From assembly GCA_977017575.1 (NCBI GenBank), contig CDRNVI010000092.1:1-64000 (forward strand): a stretch of 64,000 nt of DNA, written 5' to 3'. The DNA is from Paramoeba atlantica. Lineage: Eukaryota > Discosea. Under the pieces are notes generated by a model. The model was not told the DNA's origin and did no database searches. It worked only from the letters and a program-made list of their open reading frames with translations. Within the stretch, counting starts at the first letter, position 1, and the number at the start of each line of letters is the position of its first letter. Made by a program: the position numbers and the translations under genes. Shown here in pieces: positions 20,894 through 32,628 of this stretch.

Positions 20894-23024
20894 ATACATG
20901 ATTCCAAGTTATCTCCTATGTCAAAAAAGATGAAACAATGTCACAGCTGCGCAAAAGACAAAACATAAATATCCCATGACAATAACATACACTTACCTCT
21001 CCCTTTCAACGAGCTTGCGAACGGGTCCAACGCGGGGACCACCCATTCGCCAGTCCAACACATACCCACTCGCAGGTACTGCTACTCGTATGTGGCGCCT
21101 ACTCCAGATACAAGAAAACGGTCTGCCTTATCCCACACACTTAATAACCTGTTTTTTTTTTTTTTTTTTTTTTGATGATTCTATATACCAAATAAGTTAT
21201 AAATAAGTTATAAATAAGTTATACTATATTTTTGGAACTACCTATATTTTGAATTAGATGAACTTTCAATTAATTTTGACTACATGCGGCTGTACGGATC
21301 GGCAGGATTTTCCTTCGAGCAAATATACTGGGCTTTAACGACCAACCCTTTACGCTTTAAATAATCCAACAAACGGCGAAGCTCCGACGTAATACCATCC
21401 GAATTAGACATCTTACGATTTAATGCCGCGACGCAGGAAGTGTTATCAACGAAGACATCTACACACGTATCCCTACCAAAGTGATGGCCAAATTTTTCAA
21501 AGGCGAGGCGAACGGCGCGTGCCTCTGCGCGATTGACTTCATACTCAAAATCAGGTGGCCACCGCGACCCAGCACAAACGACTTGCCCGTAATCCAAATA
21601 CAGGACCGCACCCCATCCCGTAGAGGATGCGTCTGTACACAAAATATGGTTATGCGGCACCGTGTCTGGGTGTGGAGGTGGATCGACGGGAGTTTTATAC
21701 AACAGCTTATCTCGCCACTCCGAAAGTGCGATTCGCACCGGTGTCGGTAAGGAAACGGGCTTATCCAGCAAAGTAGGGTCGCGATTTAGATTATTAATCC
21801 GACGACGAACAATTTTCATTTCCAAGTGATAGTGAGGAAGGTGAACACCCATTACAGCGGAGGCGAAAATAAGGCGGCCTACCCCCGATTCCAAAGATGC
21901 ATAAGTGGCTGCAGCAAAGTCATCCTGTCGCAATCGCCGCGAAATTTTGTCTCCTAAAGCCACTTTCCCTTGTCTATGAAAATACTTGATTCCATTGAAT
22001 GTGTAAATCTGTGCGGGAGGCTCTCCACGATCTTTAAACAAGGCATTTAATCTGTCTGCTCTATCATCCACGAAACGAGCGTACTTATTTGCTATCTCAT
22101 CCCGCGCGGCAAAACGGATACCATCAATATAAACGTCCAGTCCGGAATAAAAGAACGCGTGCTTTTCGGTACAGTAATTTCTGTCACCTGCTAGAGTTGC
22201 TGTCAAGGTGTGCATTAACTCGGGAGCGCACCGATGCCCCATGGGCATTACAGTCAATTCGTATAGATCCCCTTTTGCGTCTTTAAAGCGAAACTTTTGA
22301 CGACTTTCCTCTGGTATTGCGACCTGCCAAAACCCACACGCCAAATCCCGTTTGACGGCACTTTCTTCTTTGGCGCGGTGCAGATAATACGCTGCATGTC
22401 TAACGGGGACATACGGTTCATATATTTCCTTAATGCGATCATTATCTGCCTGCGTCCACGCTATAAAACGACGACGTTCGGAATGTTCATGTTCACCAGG
22501 TTCCACAACTGTGAAAGGTATCACCCAATCCAAAGACGGCCGCACCTTAGCTTCTTCGTCTGATACTCTGGAAATGAAACCCGCCGCTGCTAATTCCTTT
22601 ATGTCATTGTGCGGCAAAAACGACTTATATAGCGGAATGGTGGATGCCTGTTCCGGTAAACGTAATAAAGTCTCCAATGTCTCATCGAATCGATCACCAG
22701 TCGCCTCATTCATCATTTCTCTCAACTTCTTAACCGACATCCGGGGAATACCCTGCTTGATATGCAATGGAATAGAATAATCCTTCGGTAACGCGACCTT
22801 TGACGTCCTTCGCGTTCTGGTAATAGTGTGACGCACCTTTTCCTGTGGTATGTCATCCAAGAACTTACGAAAAATTTCACTTGCCTCTACATGATCCGTA
22901 ACTTGCTGGTTGCTTTCTGCGTGCCCAACACCAACGCGGTGGTAACCGGGTCGGCGTTGTATCGAAGAAGCGAATCGAGGGACTGATGCTTTGCTAATCG
23001 TTGTACTTCCTCGAGGCGCGTATT

Positions 23025-25396
23025 GATGATGATGATGATTTGGGCCTTTTGACTCCGAAAAGTTATGGCCCCTCAACTCCCCAAACGGGCAGTCCGAATA
23101 CGTCTTGCGACGTATCCGGAGAGCCAGCCGTAGCAAGCTATGGCTGACCTCCGCTTGGAGAGGAGTTAAGTTTCCAATATTGAAATATATCAGGAATTCA
23201 CCCTAGTTTTGTAGTACCTCGTTATATTGGTACCAGGTGGCCCTGATTTGGTATTAGTTTGTATGTTTCTAAACTTTAGGTTTTCTTATTCGACGCCGTT
23301 TTAGTTTTGAGGTTTCCTTATGCATTTTTATTTTTTGATTCCAATTCTTCTTACTCTGGGCTTCTTGTTTCCATGTTATCTCCTTCATGTCGATTCTCTC
23401 CAATGCATGTCGCAAGGTTTTCTCATATTGGCTTGGGTTTCTCAGCCGTTCAACATCAAATAGAATTTTGTTAGGCATTCTATCTGGACTCATGCGGGCG
23501 ATGTGTCCTGCTAGTTGAAGTACTCTAGAGTCAATTTTTATTTGCAAACTTTCTAGCCCTGAAATGGAAAGTATTTCTTCGTAAGTATAGATTTTTCCTG
23601 GTTGGGCGCCGGCCCCTTGTTCTCGTTTCCATTTGAACCAGGGGATTCCTAGCGCATGTCTTATCATTTGCATATAAGATTTGTTGAGAGTGTGAAAATG
23701 TTTGTTGTTTAAAGCCCATGTTGCGCATCCGTGCGTAAGCCGTGGGACAATGCAAGATTCAAACATGCGAGCTTTTAGGTTCCGAGAGAGTGAGTGGTTT
23801 TTCCATATCGGAAACATCGTTCGAAATTTTGTTTGAGCAGAGTGTATTCGGTGTTCAATTTCAGCATCCATTTTGGTTGCTTCTTCGATAATCGTTCCCA
23901 AATATTTATATTCCTTTACTTGCTCTATTTTTGAACCGTTTATATAGATTTCCGCACTACAGCGCTGAGGGTGATTCTTTGGTTGTATAACTTGGAACTT
24001 TGTTTTCTTTGCGTTTATGCGCATACCCCATGTATTAAGTGTCTCAGCGAGTACTTCAGCGGCGCGCTGAATTTCTGTTGCGTCTTCGCTCCACTGCACT
24101 ATATCATCTGCATAGAGGCAAGTGCCTAATTTGTCTTTGCCTTCTGTAATGTCTCCTCGGTGTTTTCTTCCCTTCGGGATCCGCCATGAGATTGTTACTC
24201 CAGGGCATGTCTCTTCTAGTGTTGCTCTGATTATAGTGTCTATTACGCCATTGAACAAGGAACAACTTAGTGAGCACCCTTGTTTGATACCATTTAATAA
24301 GTTGAAAGGGTGGCTTTCAGTTCCATCGAAGAGTTTCACTTGTGCTGTATTTCCTGCGTACATTAGTTTGATCATTTCACAAAGCGTGCCCGTAATTTCC
24401 ATTTTGTCCAGTACTTCCCACAATGCTTCCCTGGGGATTGTATCATAGGCTTTCGAAAGATCCACATAAAGAATGTATATGGGTTTACGTTTACTACACA
24501 TTGTCTCCGTCATGCGTCGTATGGAAAACACCGCATCTTCAATACTCCGGTTTTTCCTAAAGTCACATTGGAATTCAAGAAGTCTTCGATCTATTCGAGG
24601 TGCGACGCGCATTAAAATTATGTTGGCCAAGACTTTGCATGCTATGTTCATCAGTGTAATAGGTCTATACGCATTCGTGTCGGTCACTTGTCCTGCTCCG
24701 GGCCCCTTGTACAGGCAAAGCACATAGGCGTGTAGCCAGCTTGACGGGATACATTTTTGTTTCCAGCATTGTGCTATTATATGGGTTAGCCAATTCAACG
24801 TGTCCTCATCGGCACGTTTGAAGTGTTCAGCATGTATTTGATCTGGCCCTGGTGCCTTACGATTTTTCATCTGTTTGATAACCAATTGAATCTCTTCCAA
24901 AGTTGGTACTGCTTCATTTCCCCACTTCTCATTATTTTTAACCGCTTCACCAATTTGTGTGTATTGTATTCTGTTTAAAAGCGCCTTGATCCGACTAATG
25001 TCAAAATTTTGTGTTCTTGTATATATCGTTTTTAGAAACTCAGCGTGTGCTTCCGCTTTAAGGGTGGGGTCGGAGACATATATTCCTTGTGAGTTTTGTA
25101 TTGGTGTATCGCTCTTCATCGGTATCTCATATCTTTTTACAAGACTCTTGCACTGTGTAAATACGTCACGATGCAACCCCATTCTTGCATCTTTTTCAAT
25201 TTTTAAGCTTTCGGTCTCAAAGTGTTTTCTTTTGGCGTTGTGACAGGTTCTTGTCGCTTTCTTTCTGCATTGAAGGTATATTTCTTTGTTCTTTATGCTT
25301 TCTTCCTCTTGCCTATCTGATTTCCGCATTTTCGCATATGCATCTTTATATAGTACGGTTAGATAGTACGGTACTTGGTACCCCTCTTTCCCGACC
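23025..25396 (-). mobile_element. RTE-F: RTE/L2-like LINE, 5'-truncated
   Basis: Inserted in YR-C with a perfect 12-bp duplication GAGGCGCGTATT (23013-23024 and 25397-25408). The minus-strand frame from the 5' edge to 23269 (about 709 codons; first ATG at 25329) is uninterrupted. RT boxes: RKAPGPDQIHAEHF, YRPITLMNIACK, LYVDLSKAYD, GIKQGCSLSCSLF, catalytic CLYADDIVQW, GMRINAKKTKF, then a thumb ending HIARMSPDRMPN. No apurinic endonuclease remains; it would lie upstream of the truncation. The 3' UTR holds a GGTAC hairpin (23214-23233), two further hairpins and an (ATC)5 tail. It belongs with RTE- or L2-like LINEs rather than the RLE families; clade assignment is tentative. Confidence 0.85.
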
Positions 25397-25940
25397 GAGG
25401 CGCGTATTGCCCTTCACTACTTCCGCAAACAGCTGTGTTATTGCTCCTCGTTTCGCTGAGTGTGAGCCGAAACCTGTCCCCAGAATTCGGCGTATCTTCG
25501 CATCCACTTCGGATACCGATGTTCTTGACATCGGCTGCAACTGCCCCAGCTTTGTTATGTAATCCGCTAGACGATCCGTGCCCGGCCCTTCCACAACCGT
25601 ATACATTGACGCTCGATACGGGTTGTACCGCGATGCTTTGGTCTGTCTGCCCCACCATATCACGATTCTTGTCGAAGACACTTCGTGGAATCTGTCGCGT
25701 GTGAGCATCGCTGTCTCGGACCACCGGCTTGCCGCCTTCCAACAAAGCAGCAACGTATGTCTTTCGCTGTGAGGAAGGTGGTTCCACAATTGTTTCAGTA
25801 ACTCCGGCGTTAGTGGCGCCATTTGACGGTGCGGCTCCGTCGCACCCTCCGCCATGAGTGACTTGATGTAAAAACGTAGCGGGTTCGTTCCCTTGCCGGC
25901 TAAGTTGAGTAGGGACGCCAAACTTCGGGCGTATGACAAC

Positions 25941-26453
25941 TTTCCTTAAAAAAGTTGAGCTTTTACGGACTCGATTAGAACCTACAGCGACCTACAAGTC
26001 ACACTTCGAGCGCCACGTGATACCTGCTTACTACCGAGTTGTCTTATAAAAAAAGCAATCAAATACATAATGAACATTTTTTTTTTTATCTGGTTTTTTT
26101 TTAGCCCGTGGAGCGCATATATTATATACGCGCCGATTACTATCAAATGTGAGTTTTTCAATTGATTGAGATTACGTAAATATAATTCTCAGAAATCAAA
26201 TTTTCCACCAACTCCTCAATAATCTAACGTAAATTGAAGGTATTTTTTTTTTTTATTCTATTAGAATTTCCCTGAGTTGGTGATCTCAGGCTACTATTGA
26301 AAAGGGAATGTTATGGTCTTTCGGTTTTATATAACAATATCTTCATATAGTCGAACGTGTACGAGCTGCCGTCATATGTTAAGAATTTGGGTTTTCTCAA
26401 ATACCCGTAAATTTAGATTACAAATTTTACTTTAAAGAGACTTTAAATATATC
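25941..26453. other. AT-rich spacer
   Basis: No gene seen. It has several T runs (26079, 26094, 26245) and no recognisable element ends. It may include the 3' UTR of RLE1-i. Confidence 0.4.
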
Positions 26454-27143
26454 TTATAGGCGCAATTCACTCATCCACTTCTCTGCTGGAATGTAGTCTC
26501 GGAGCTGCGACACTACCGTGTACGCTGACATTTTTTCGATTTCGAGCTGGAAAGCATTGCGCACGCTTTCATATTTAAGTTTCGCTCTTTGTGAGAGAGC
26601 CTTCAGCAAAGCCTTAGTATCGTCATGTAGAAGGCCGCAATCTGTTGCAGCCAGACACTTAAACGAATCGCTATCGACACCCTTCTCAGTAACGTATTTC
26701 TTATATTTTCTGTCGGAGACCTGCTGCATAAGGGCAGAGCTGGTGTGTTTTGCGTAGCTTGAGCAGCACGTATGTACTATTGTGAAGTCGTAGAGTACCT
26801 CACCCATGTGAGGCCACATGATGGCCAGATCTGGACCTGAACGAATACGGCGTGCTTTGCAAGGATGTTGCGCGGCGACATCTGCTGAGATAGTGCACTT
26901 ACATTTAGTGCAATGATACGAGGAGTAGATGCGGGGTTCGATCACGCTAGGAAGGCCTGCTTTTGAGCACAACTCTGAGAGATACCGGACGATATGTGAA
27001 TGTTTGCGTGTGGAGTTCATCCCGGAGCATCGGGAGCATCCAGCAACGTGGGGAATAATGGTGGAGGGTGATTCTTGATTAGAACAGCCGGGGCATGTTA
27101 CTTTGGCCGGTGCCTTAGGCAAGCCAATTCCTAAGCGCATCAT
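26454..27143 (-). pseudogene. RLE1-i: 3' fragment of an RLE-1 LINE
   Basis: An open frame of 229 codons closest to RLE1-a: MRLGIGLPKA, fingers CPGC...HVAGC and CTKC...HPC, endonuclease RIRSGPDLAIMWP...YDFTIVHT, and C-terminus YTVVSQLRDYIP. It is truncated before the RT. Its 5' edge at about 27143 abuts SL-like sequence on the plus strand, the same arrangement as RLE1-e and the 12.5-kb SL. Confidence 0.85.
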
Positions 27144-27156
27144 GACCTTGTATCAT

Positions 27157-27196
27157 CTGTACCTTGTTGCATCATCTCATTTCTGTACCTTGTTGT
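27157..27196 (+). other. Two spliced-leader 3' ends in tandem
   Basis: TCTGTACCTTGTTG ends at 27170 and TTTCTGTACCTTGTTG ends at 27196, 26 bp apart, followed by a T run and ATGATCC. Both are 5'-truncated SL copies. Two in a row could reflect two successive truncated insertions at one place. Confidence 0.6.
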
Positions 27197-27215
27197 TTTT
27201 TTTTATGATCCTTTT

Positions 27216-27590
27216 ATGATCCTTTCAAATGTCACATCGTCGGAGGACCCTCGCTTTCGCCCGCGCTCCGAAGCAAACGACACTGGAAAGGTGAAAAAGG
27301 CACTGAGTGTGGCATGCGCATGCAAAAAGATCATGTGCTCGTTGAAAGCAGGACGAGACACTCTTCATTTTGAAGGTTTGTTGATGAGCACGGAAAACCC
27401 ACTTACGCTCCGGCAAACTGGAAAGATGGAGAGTGTTGCGGAATGCTTTCAATGGGTAAGTGATGAGATTGTGTACTCTGAAGCAGAGGAAAGTGAGACT
27501 TCTTCTCTCGGAGGTTTGTTGATGAGCACGGATAACCCATTTACGCTCCGGCAAACTGAAGAGACAGGAAGTTTCCTTCTTCCTGCTGAG
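27216..27590 (+). CDS. S3: open frame behind SL copies, function unknown
   Basis: A frame starting at ATG 27216, 20 nt after the second SL end, open until the YR-A2 repeat takes over at 27591. No recognised domain. It contains a partial internal duplication (GGTTTGTTGATGAGCACGG at about 27375 and 27513), each copy holding one dyad, read here as MSTENPLTLR and MSTDNPFTLR. This is a third codon phase for the dyad. Confidence 0.3.
27386..27548 (+). other. Dyads, cluster 4 (two copies inside S3)
   Basis: Copies at 27386-27410 and 27524-27548, GAGC-N17-GCTC followed by CGG, 138 bp apart. TGATGA overlaps the left arm and CTG(A/G) follows the right arm, which superficially recalls C/D snoRNA boxes, but the spacing is short for a snoRNA. 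Confidence 0.55.
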
Positions 27591-30500
27591 AAATCCACGC
27601 CGAGGGGGCTCCATGAAACATATAAGTAACAAACAAATATAAGCAAATACCTATGACTAATATAATCACACTTCCAAATCGTCCCAAAATCAAAGAACGC
27701 ATAATACGATATATAGATAGAATTCACATGCACAAACATAGTTCAAAAGAAAGCCTGCATAAAACAAATAATCATGTGTCACGTTGTTAACGGGATTCCC
27801 CCCCACCGGAACCCTCGGCCAAATGGCTGGGGGCTTGGTGGGTGGGCACAAAAACTTAAAGCGAAGTAAATAACAACCTAACAAGGATATATAAGATAAT
27901 AGTAAATACCCAGCCCATGTAAAATTCGGAATACAAATCATAATTCGAAGAAACTATGTGCCCCTAAGGGCCAGCAGGCAAATACATAACAGCCCCTCGG
28001 CTAAATTTCAAAACGTGGACTATTAGAAATCCACGCCGAGGGGGCTCCATGAAACATATAAGTAACAAACAAATATAAGCAAATACCTATGACTAATATA
28101 ATCACACTTCCAAATCGTCCCAAAATCAAAGAACGCATAATACGATATATAGATAGAATTCACATGCACAAACATAGTTCAAAAGAAAGCCTGCATAAAA
28201 CAAATAATCATGTGTCACGTTGTTAGCGGGATTCCCCCCCACCGGAACCCTCGGCCAACCTGCCCACACACACGTCACACAATCAATATAAATAACAAAG
28301 AAATGCCCAATCACATAGTAAAATAATTTTTCATATACCATCCCAGAACTCACAAAAGGATAACGATAGCAATAGATGACCAGTCCACTGCCACGCCCTT
28401 TACAAGCTCACACGAGCTACGCAGGTTACGCTTTTAACCTCTGCCCTAGACCAACTTGTGTACCTAGAAGTGTGGAGCAACTAGGCGTGATGCGTAGGGC
28501 CGTGTCAACAGTGACGCGGCTAAAAAACATTAAGGCGCTAACCGCAGAGCAAAGGAAATCTTTACCCATCTCTACCTCACATTGGGGAACCTTGCTTCCG
28601 AAAAAACAAGGCGTGAGAATAAAGAGCTGTTAACCGATTAACATCCATAACCTTCCAAAATTATAGGGACAACCTCCAAACCCCAGGACCCCGTCCGCTT
28701 ATTTTTTTTTTTTTTTTTTTTTTTTTTGTCTTTGTTTTTTTGTCTTTGTTTTTTTTCTTTTTTTCTTGTCTTTGTTTTTTTTTCTTTTTTTCTTGTCTTG
28801 TTTTTTTGCATATAATTGGGGGGAGTAGTATTGAGTCTAATGTTTTTATGTACGTTTCGAACTTTCCACCACTTAAAACCCTTCACCCTACTTCCTTCCT
28901 TCCCCTACTTCCTTCCTTCCTTCCTTCCTTCCTTCCCCTACTTCCTTCCCCTCACTACATTCACTTCCCTTCCCCCCCCACTTAATCCCGAAACTAGCAA
29001 ACCAAAAACTAGCAAACCCCTACCTCCCTTCAAAACGCCAACCCCGTACCTTAAAATCCGCAGGGAATCCGGACGCTGGCCACATCCCCCCATCATAGAA
29101 AAGGGCCCCCCACCCAAGAAAACTCCCAAGAAAAGCCGCGGGTTCCACGAAGACTACTCTTCGTTCCCGTACCCATTAACACAGATATCGGGGGAGGCTG
29201 CGGGGAGGCGCAGTACAAGCATACGAGCTTGTGTCCTCATGAGGGCGACGTTCAGCGTTGTCACCAGTTGGTGAAGGGCTTCACCCTTCGAGAGTCCCCC
29301 GGAGTACGCTGACCGTGAAGCAGCTACCTCCTTGAGAATGGCGAAGGCACTGGGACTCCATGCCCCGTAGGTCTCCACCTCCATAGCACCAAACCTGTGG
29401 CGTGCGGCTTCTGCTTCCTCTCTTTGTTTCTTTTTGTTTTCCGTCGCGTAGCGCTCCGCGAAAGACCCCCGCTGCCACCCAGTTTCTGTCACCCAGTCTT
29501 GTTTTTTTTTTTTTTTTTTTGTATTTGGTGATCCTGTCCCTTAGGGCTTTCTCTGAATATGACTGCCTACCTTACTAATGTCTCTCTCGATCTTACCTTC
29601 GTATCTCTCCACCTTCTCCATCTCAATCTCCTTCCCGCGACTGACAGCATCCGCCGGGTTCTCATCCGTGGATATATACGCTGCCTTGACACAAATACCT
29701 TTCTCCTCTGTCAGTCGCAGGACTTCGCGCAATTCCATTGAAACCCCCTCTGACTTGGAGATCCTCCTGTTCAGTGCAGCCTGACAGGAGGTGTTGTCAA
29801 CAAAAACATCCAAGCAGGTTCCACGGGGGCAATGCGCGGAAAACTTCTCGAGGGCTAAGCGGACTGCTGCAGCTTCCGCACGATTCACCTCATACGAGGA
29901 GGACTCAGGCCACGCCTCTCCCGTAATCAAAACCTCTCCGCTGTCTAAATACATAATCGCTCCCCACCCTTTCACCGAGGCATCGGTGTAGAGACGATGC
30001 TTGTGTGGAACAACATCGGGATGGGGAGGTGGAGACCGTGGAACATTCTCCAACAACTCGTTTCTCCACTCTGCTAGCATGGAGCGAGTGACGACAGGGA
30101 GTGCGACCGGACGGTCACATAACTTCGGGCAACGGTTCAACAAGTTGATACGCCGTTGCGCCACCTTCAAAGCGAAATAAAATCGCGGCATATTGAGTCG
30201 GAGAACTGCGGAGCCATAAATGAGGCGCCCCACCACCGCCTCTAGGTCAACAAAGGAAATGTTGAAGAAAGAGTCGGCTCGCAGTTTCCTGATCACTCGC
30301 GGCCCCAGGCAGACCGTATGCGCGTTATGGTCGAACGCCACCCCATTGAACACGTACTGTGCTACAGGGGGCTGACCCCGATCTTTGAAAAGACCGTTCG
30401 CTTTGTCGCAACGCTCGTCAATGAACTGAGCGTACGTGGTGGCCTCGGAGTCGGTTCCTGCAAACCGAACTCCGTCAACATAAACGTCGATAGCGCCTCG

Positions 30501-31449
30501 GTGAAACGAGTAGCGCTGAGAACAAATCGACGCCTCGCCAGCAATCGCGGCGGTAACCGTGTGCATAACCTCCGGTGCACACCTATGGCCCATCGGGAGG
30601 ACGTTCATCTCATACACGTCTCCACTGGTCGTTCTAAGGCGGAATTTGGGCCGCGCCCTCTTCGGGATACCAATCTGGTAAAACCCGCATGTGAAGTCCC
30701 GCTTCACAGCCATCGGCTCGTGCGCCTTATGAAGATACTTGGAGGGATGATATAATGGGACCTTTGGTTCATATGATTTTAATCTATCGTTATCGTCCCT
30801 TGTCCATGAAATAAATCTTCTGCGCTGATTGCCCTCATCATCGGTCTCCACAACCGTGAAGGGAATCACGAACTGCATCGATGGGCGCTTTCTCAACTCC
30901 TGCGCCGGGACCTTAGAGATTATGCCTGCGTCCTCCAACAATCGGACGTCCGCCTCAGGCAATGAACCTTTCACACTAGGTTCGGGGTACGGGGCTTTAG
31001 GTACCCATAATAATTCATCCACTACCTTGCGAAAACGAGTGGCAGCTGACATACTCATCCACTCCTTAACCTGATCCAAATGGATAACAGGTATAGACTT
31101 CTTAACGTGCAAAGGTAGGTGTGCGTCGTGTGCCTTGGCTAGCCGTGAAGAGCGGCGTGCACAAACAACGGAGTGCCTGCGAAGGTAAGGCACTTCCTCG
31201 AAGCACTTTGCCACGTGCTCCGAGGTTACAGCACTGGGAGACGTGCTGAGACTCTCTGCGTCCCGAGAGCCCTTGCCGTTGTAATACTGCTTGCGTTGTA
31301 GCGCAACAGTGATTCGACGTTGAGGTGTTTCGTGAGGTTCTGGACGTCCTCCATCCTGAGATTCCCGAGGGAGATCTCGTGGATTAGGTAAGTAATTGCA
31401 CCTCTTTTTATGGAATGTGTTCCATACCCCGGACCGAGAAGTTGATTCG
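27591..31449 (-). mobile_element. YR-A2: DIRS/VIPER-like element, partial
   Basis: The 3' terminal repeats come first in plus coordinates, in an A-B-A arrangement (about 27591-28255). Then follow a unique 3' segment, an A-rich (here T-rich) tract at 28700-28807, and the RT-RNase H frame 29541-31449 (LPMGHRCAPEVMHT, YVDGVRFAG, YTDASVKGWGAIMYLD, NPADAVSR). The T-rich tract is interrupted by RLE2-e. The 5' part is cut at 31449 by the repeats of YR-A1. Partial; the remaining coding part shows no obvious decay, so it is fairly young. Confidence 0.8.
28808..29497 (-). mobile_element. RLE2-e: 3' fragment of an RLE-2 LINE
   Basis: It encodes the last 110 residues after the endonuclease (GSFAERYAT...EVETYGAWSPSA...LNVALMRTQARM) and a 3' UTR ending TACTACTCCCCCC. 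It lies in the T-rich tract of YR-A2 and is flanked by CTTGTTTTTTT (28797-28807 and 29498-29508), a plausible 11-bp duplication although low in complexity. The 3' UTR carries a CCTTC tandem. Confidence 0.75.
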
Positions 31450-32628
31450 AAATCCACGCCGAGGGGCTCCCTGGAAACATATACACTGATAACATATATG
31501 AATAAATGAACAACTATGAATAGCTCAATCGTAATTCAAAATGACACAACATATCATTCATTCATTTCACACGCACAAAGATGGAAAAGAAACAAGCCTG
31601 CATAAAACAACACAATCAATGTCACTCTGTTAACGGGGTTCCCCCCCCACCGGAACCCTCGGCCAAATGGCTGGGGGCTCGGTGGGTGGGCACAAAACTT
31701 TAAACGTAACAAAATAACAACCTAACAAGAATATAACAAACGAGTAAACACCCCCCTCCATGCAATTAGAGAATACTACATCATAATTTGAGAAAATTAT
31801 GTGCCCCGAAGGGCCAGCAGGCAAATATATAGCCGCCCCTCGGCTAAATTTCAAAACGTGAACTATTAGAAATCCACGCCGAGGGGCTCCCTGGAAACAT
31901 ATACACTGATAACATATATGAATAAATGAACAACTATGAATAGCTCAATCGTAATTCAAAATGACACAACATATCATTCATTCATTTCACACGCACAAAG
32001 ATGGAAAAGAAACAAGCCTGCATAAAACAACACAATCAATGTCACTCTGTTAACGGGGTTCCCCCCCCACCGGAACCCTCGGCCAACCTGCCCACACACA
32101 CGTCACAATAAACGCAAAATGCCCAATCACGTAGTCAAATATTAATAGATAGAAAATATCAAAATATGCAGAGCTCACAAAAGGATAACGATAGCAATAG
32201 ATGACCAGTCCATTACCACGCCCTTTACAAGCTCACACGAGCTACACAGGTTACGCTTTCAACCTCTGCCCATATACCAACTTGGGACCTAGAAGTGTGG
32301 AGCAACTAGGCGTGGTGTACGGCCGTGTCAACAATGACGCGGTTAAAAACATTAAGGCGCTAATCGCAGAGTAAAGAAAACTTTACTCACCTTTATCTCA
32401 CATTGGGGAACCTTGTTTTCGAAAACCAAGGCGTGAGGATAAAGTTTGTCAACCGATTAACATCCATAACCTTCCAAAATTATAGGGACAACCTCCAAAC
32501 CCCAGGACCCCATCCGCTCTCTTTTTTTTTTTTTTTTTTTTTTTTTGTCTTTGTTTTTTTTGTCTTTGTTTTTTTTCTTTTTTTCTTGTCTTTTTTTTTT
32601 TTTTTTTTGTATTTGGTGATCCTGTCCC

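Larger units (their letters stand above)
20640..25940 (-). mobile_element. YR-C: DIRS/VIPER-like element, broken and nested
   Basis: A third YR family on the minus strand. A recombinase fragment is at 25408-25939 (HSAKRGAITQL near its C-terminal end). RT-RNase H follows at 21280-23012, with MPMGHRCAPELMHT, YIDGIRFA, CTDASSTGWGAVLYLD and a C-terminal NPADPYSR. A T run (21150-21172) and TGATGATTCTAT lie just beyond the stop, as in YR-B, and the GCGGGGACCACCCA segment is shared with YR-B. It is 5'-truncated near 25940 and interrupted by RTE-F (12-bp target duplication) and by a SINE in its 3' region. About two breaks besides those insertions are likely. Older than YR-B. Confidence 0.8.

Noticed and set aside
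27380-27560. C/D box snoRNA pair
   Set aside because: TGATGA and CTGA are present but only about 35 nt apart, without a terminal stem. The same bases are explained by the dyad repeat.
28376-28633. 85-codon ORF in the YR-A2 3' region
   Set aside because: The homologous segment at 32.2-32.45 kb does not keep the frame open. It is part of a non-coding terminal region.
28700-28990. Long CCTTC and T-rich tracts as a satellite or CRISPR-like array
   Set aside because: Simple low-complexity sequence at a YR A-rich tract and an RLE-2 3' UTR. No spacers and no regular repeat unit.
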